Source of the DNA: JACKAN01 sp964502735
GTDB taxonomy: Bacteria; Bdellovibrionota; Bdellovibrionia; Bdellovibrionales; UBA1609
NCBI GenBank assembly: GCA_964502735.1
Contig: CAZCYD010000107.1
Span: 1 to 5,341, forward strand
Reading direction: 5' to 3'
Length of the DNA stretch: 5,341 nt
The position numbers were made by a program, and so were the translations under genes. Shown here in pieces: positions 5,333 through 5,341 of the stretch (positions are counted from its first letter, which is position 1; each line of letters starts with the position of its first letter). The notes beneath the pieces are model-generated. The model had not been told where the DNA came from, did no database searches, and saw only the letters and a list, made by a program, of their open reading frames with translations.

Positions 5333-5341
5333 AATAACGCT

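Overview
The window holds four protein genes and one tRNA gene, all on the minus strand. The base composition is AT-leaning. Read in transcription order (high to low coordinates) the layout is: a repeat-containing probable lipoprotein cut by the right edge (4637-5332+), a secreted calcineurin-like phosphoesterase (3628-4590), a membrane acyl-lipid/acyl-CoA delta-9-type desaturase with a coiled-coil tail (2426-3571), a 365-base non-coding gap, a secreted HtrA-like serine protease (405-2060), and tRNA-Pro(GGG) (233-309). About 230 AT-rich non-coding bases follow to the left edge.

The organism is a Gram-negative-type bacterium: there are secreted proteins, a probable outer-membrane lipoprotein and a tRNA with encoded CCA. 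The FQNCG lipobox-like sequence, the AT-leaning composition and the set of genes remind me of Bdellovibrio-like predatory bacteria with lower GC (Pseudobdellovibrio-type). That is recollection and inference, not something the sequence proves. No phage, transposon, CRISPR or plasmid functions are visible.

All four proteins should act in or outside the cytoplasmic membrane, so the loose theme is the cell envelope: an envelope protease, membrane-lipid unsaturation, a periplasmic phosphoesterase and a surface lipoprotein. I see no single pathway that joins them, and they are probably not one operon.

The most interesting structure is at the lipoprotein/phosphoesterase junction (4561-4625). A textbook intrinsic-terminator hairpin with a U-rich tail has the phosphoesterase ATG between its two stem arms, and its U-tract encodes the signal peptide. 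A -10-like box lies 8 bases before that ATG, so a transcript from it would be leaderless or nearly so and would lack most of the hairpin's 5' arm. The desaturase has the same 8-base spacing from a -10-like box to its ATG and also no Shine-Dalgarno, whereas the protease has a strong one. Other points to check are the coiled-coil extension on the desaturase, the RGN-repeat solenoid in the lipoprotein, and small repeats and dyads in the two non-coding stretches.
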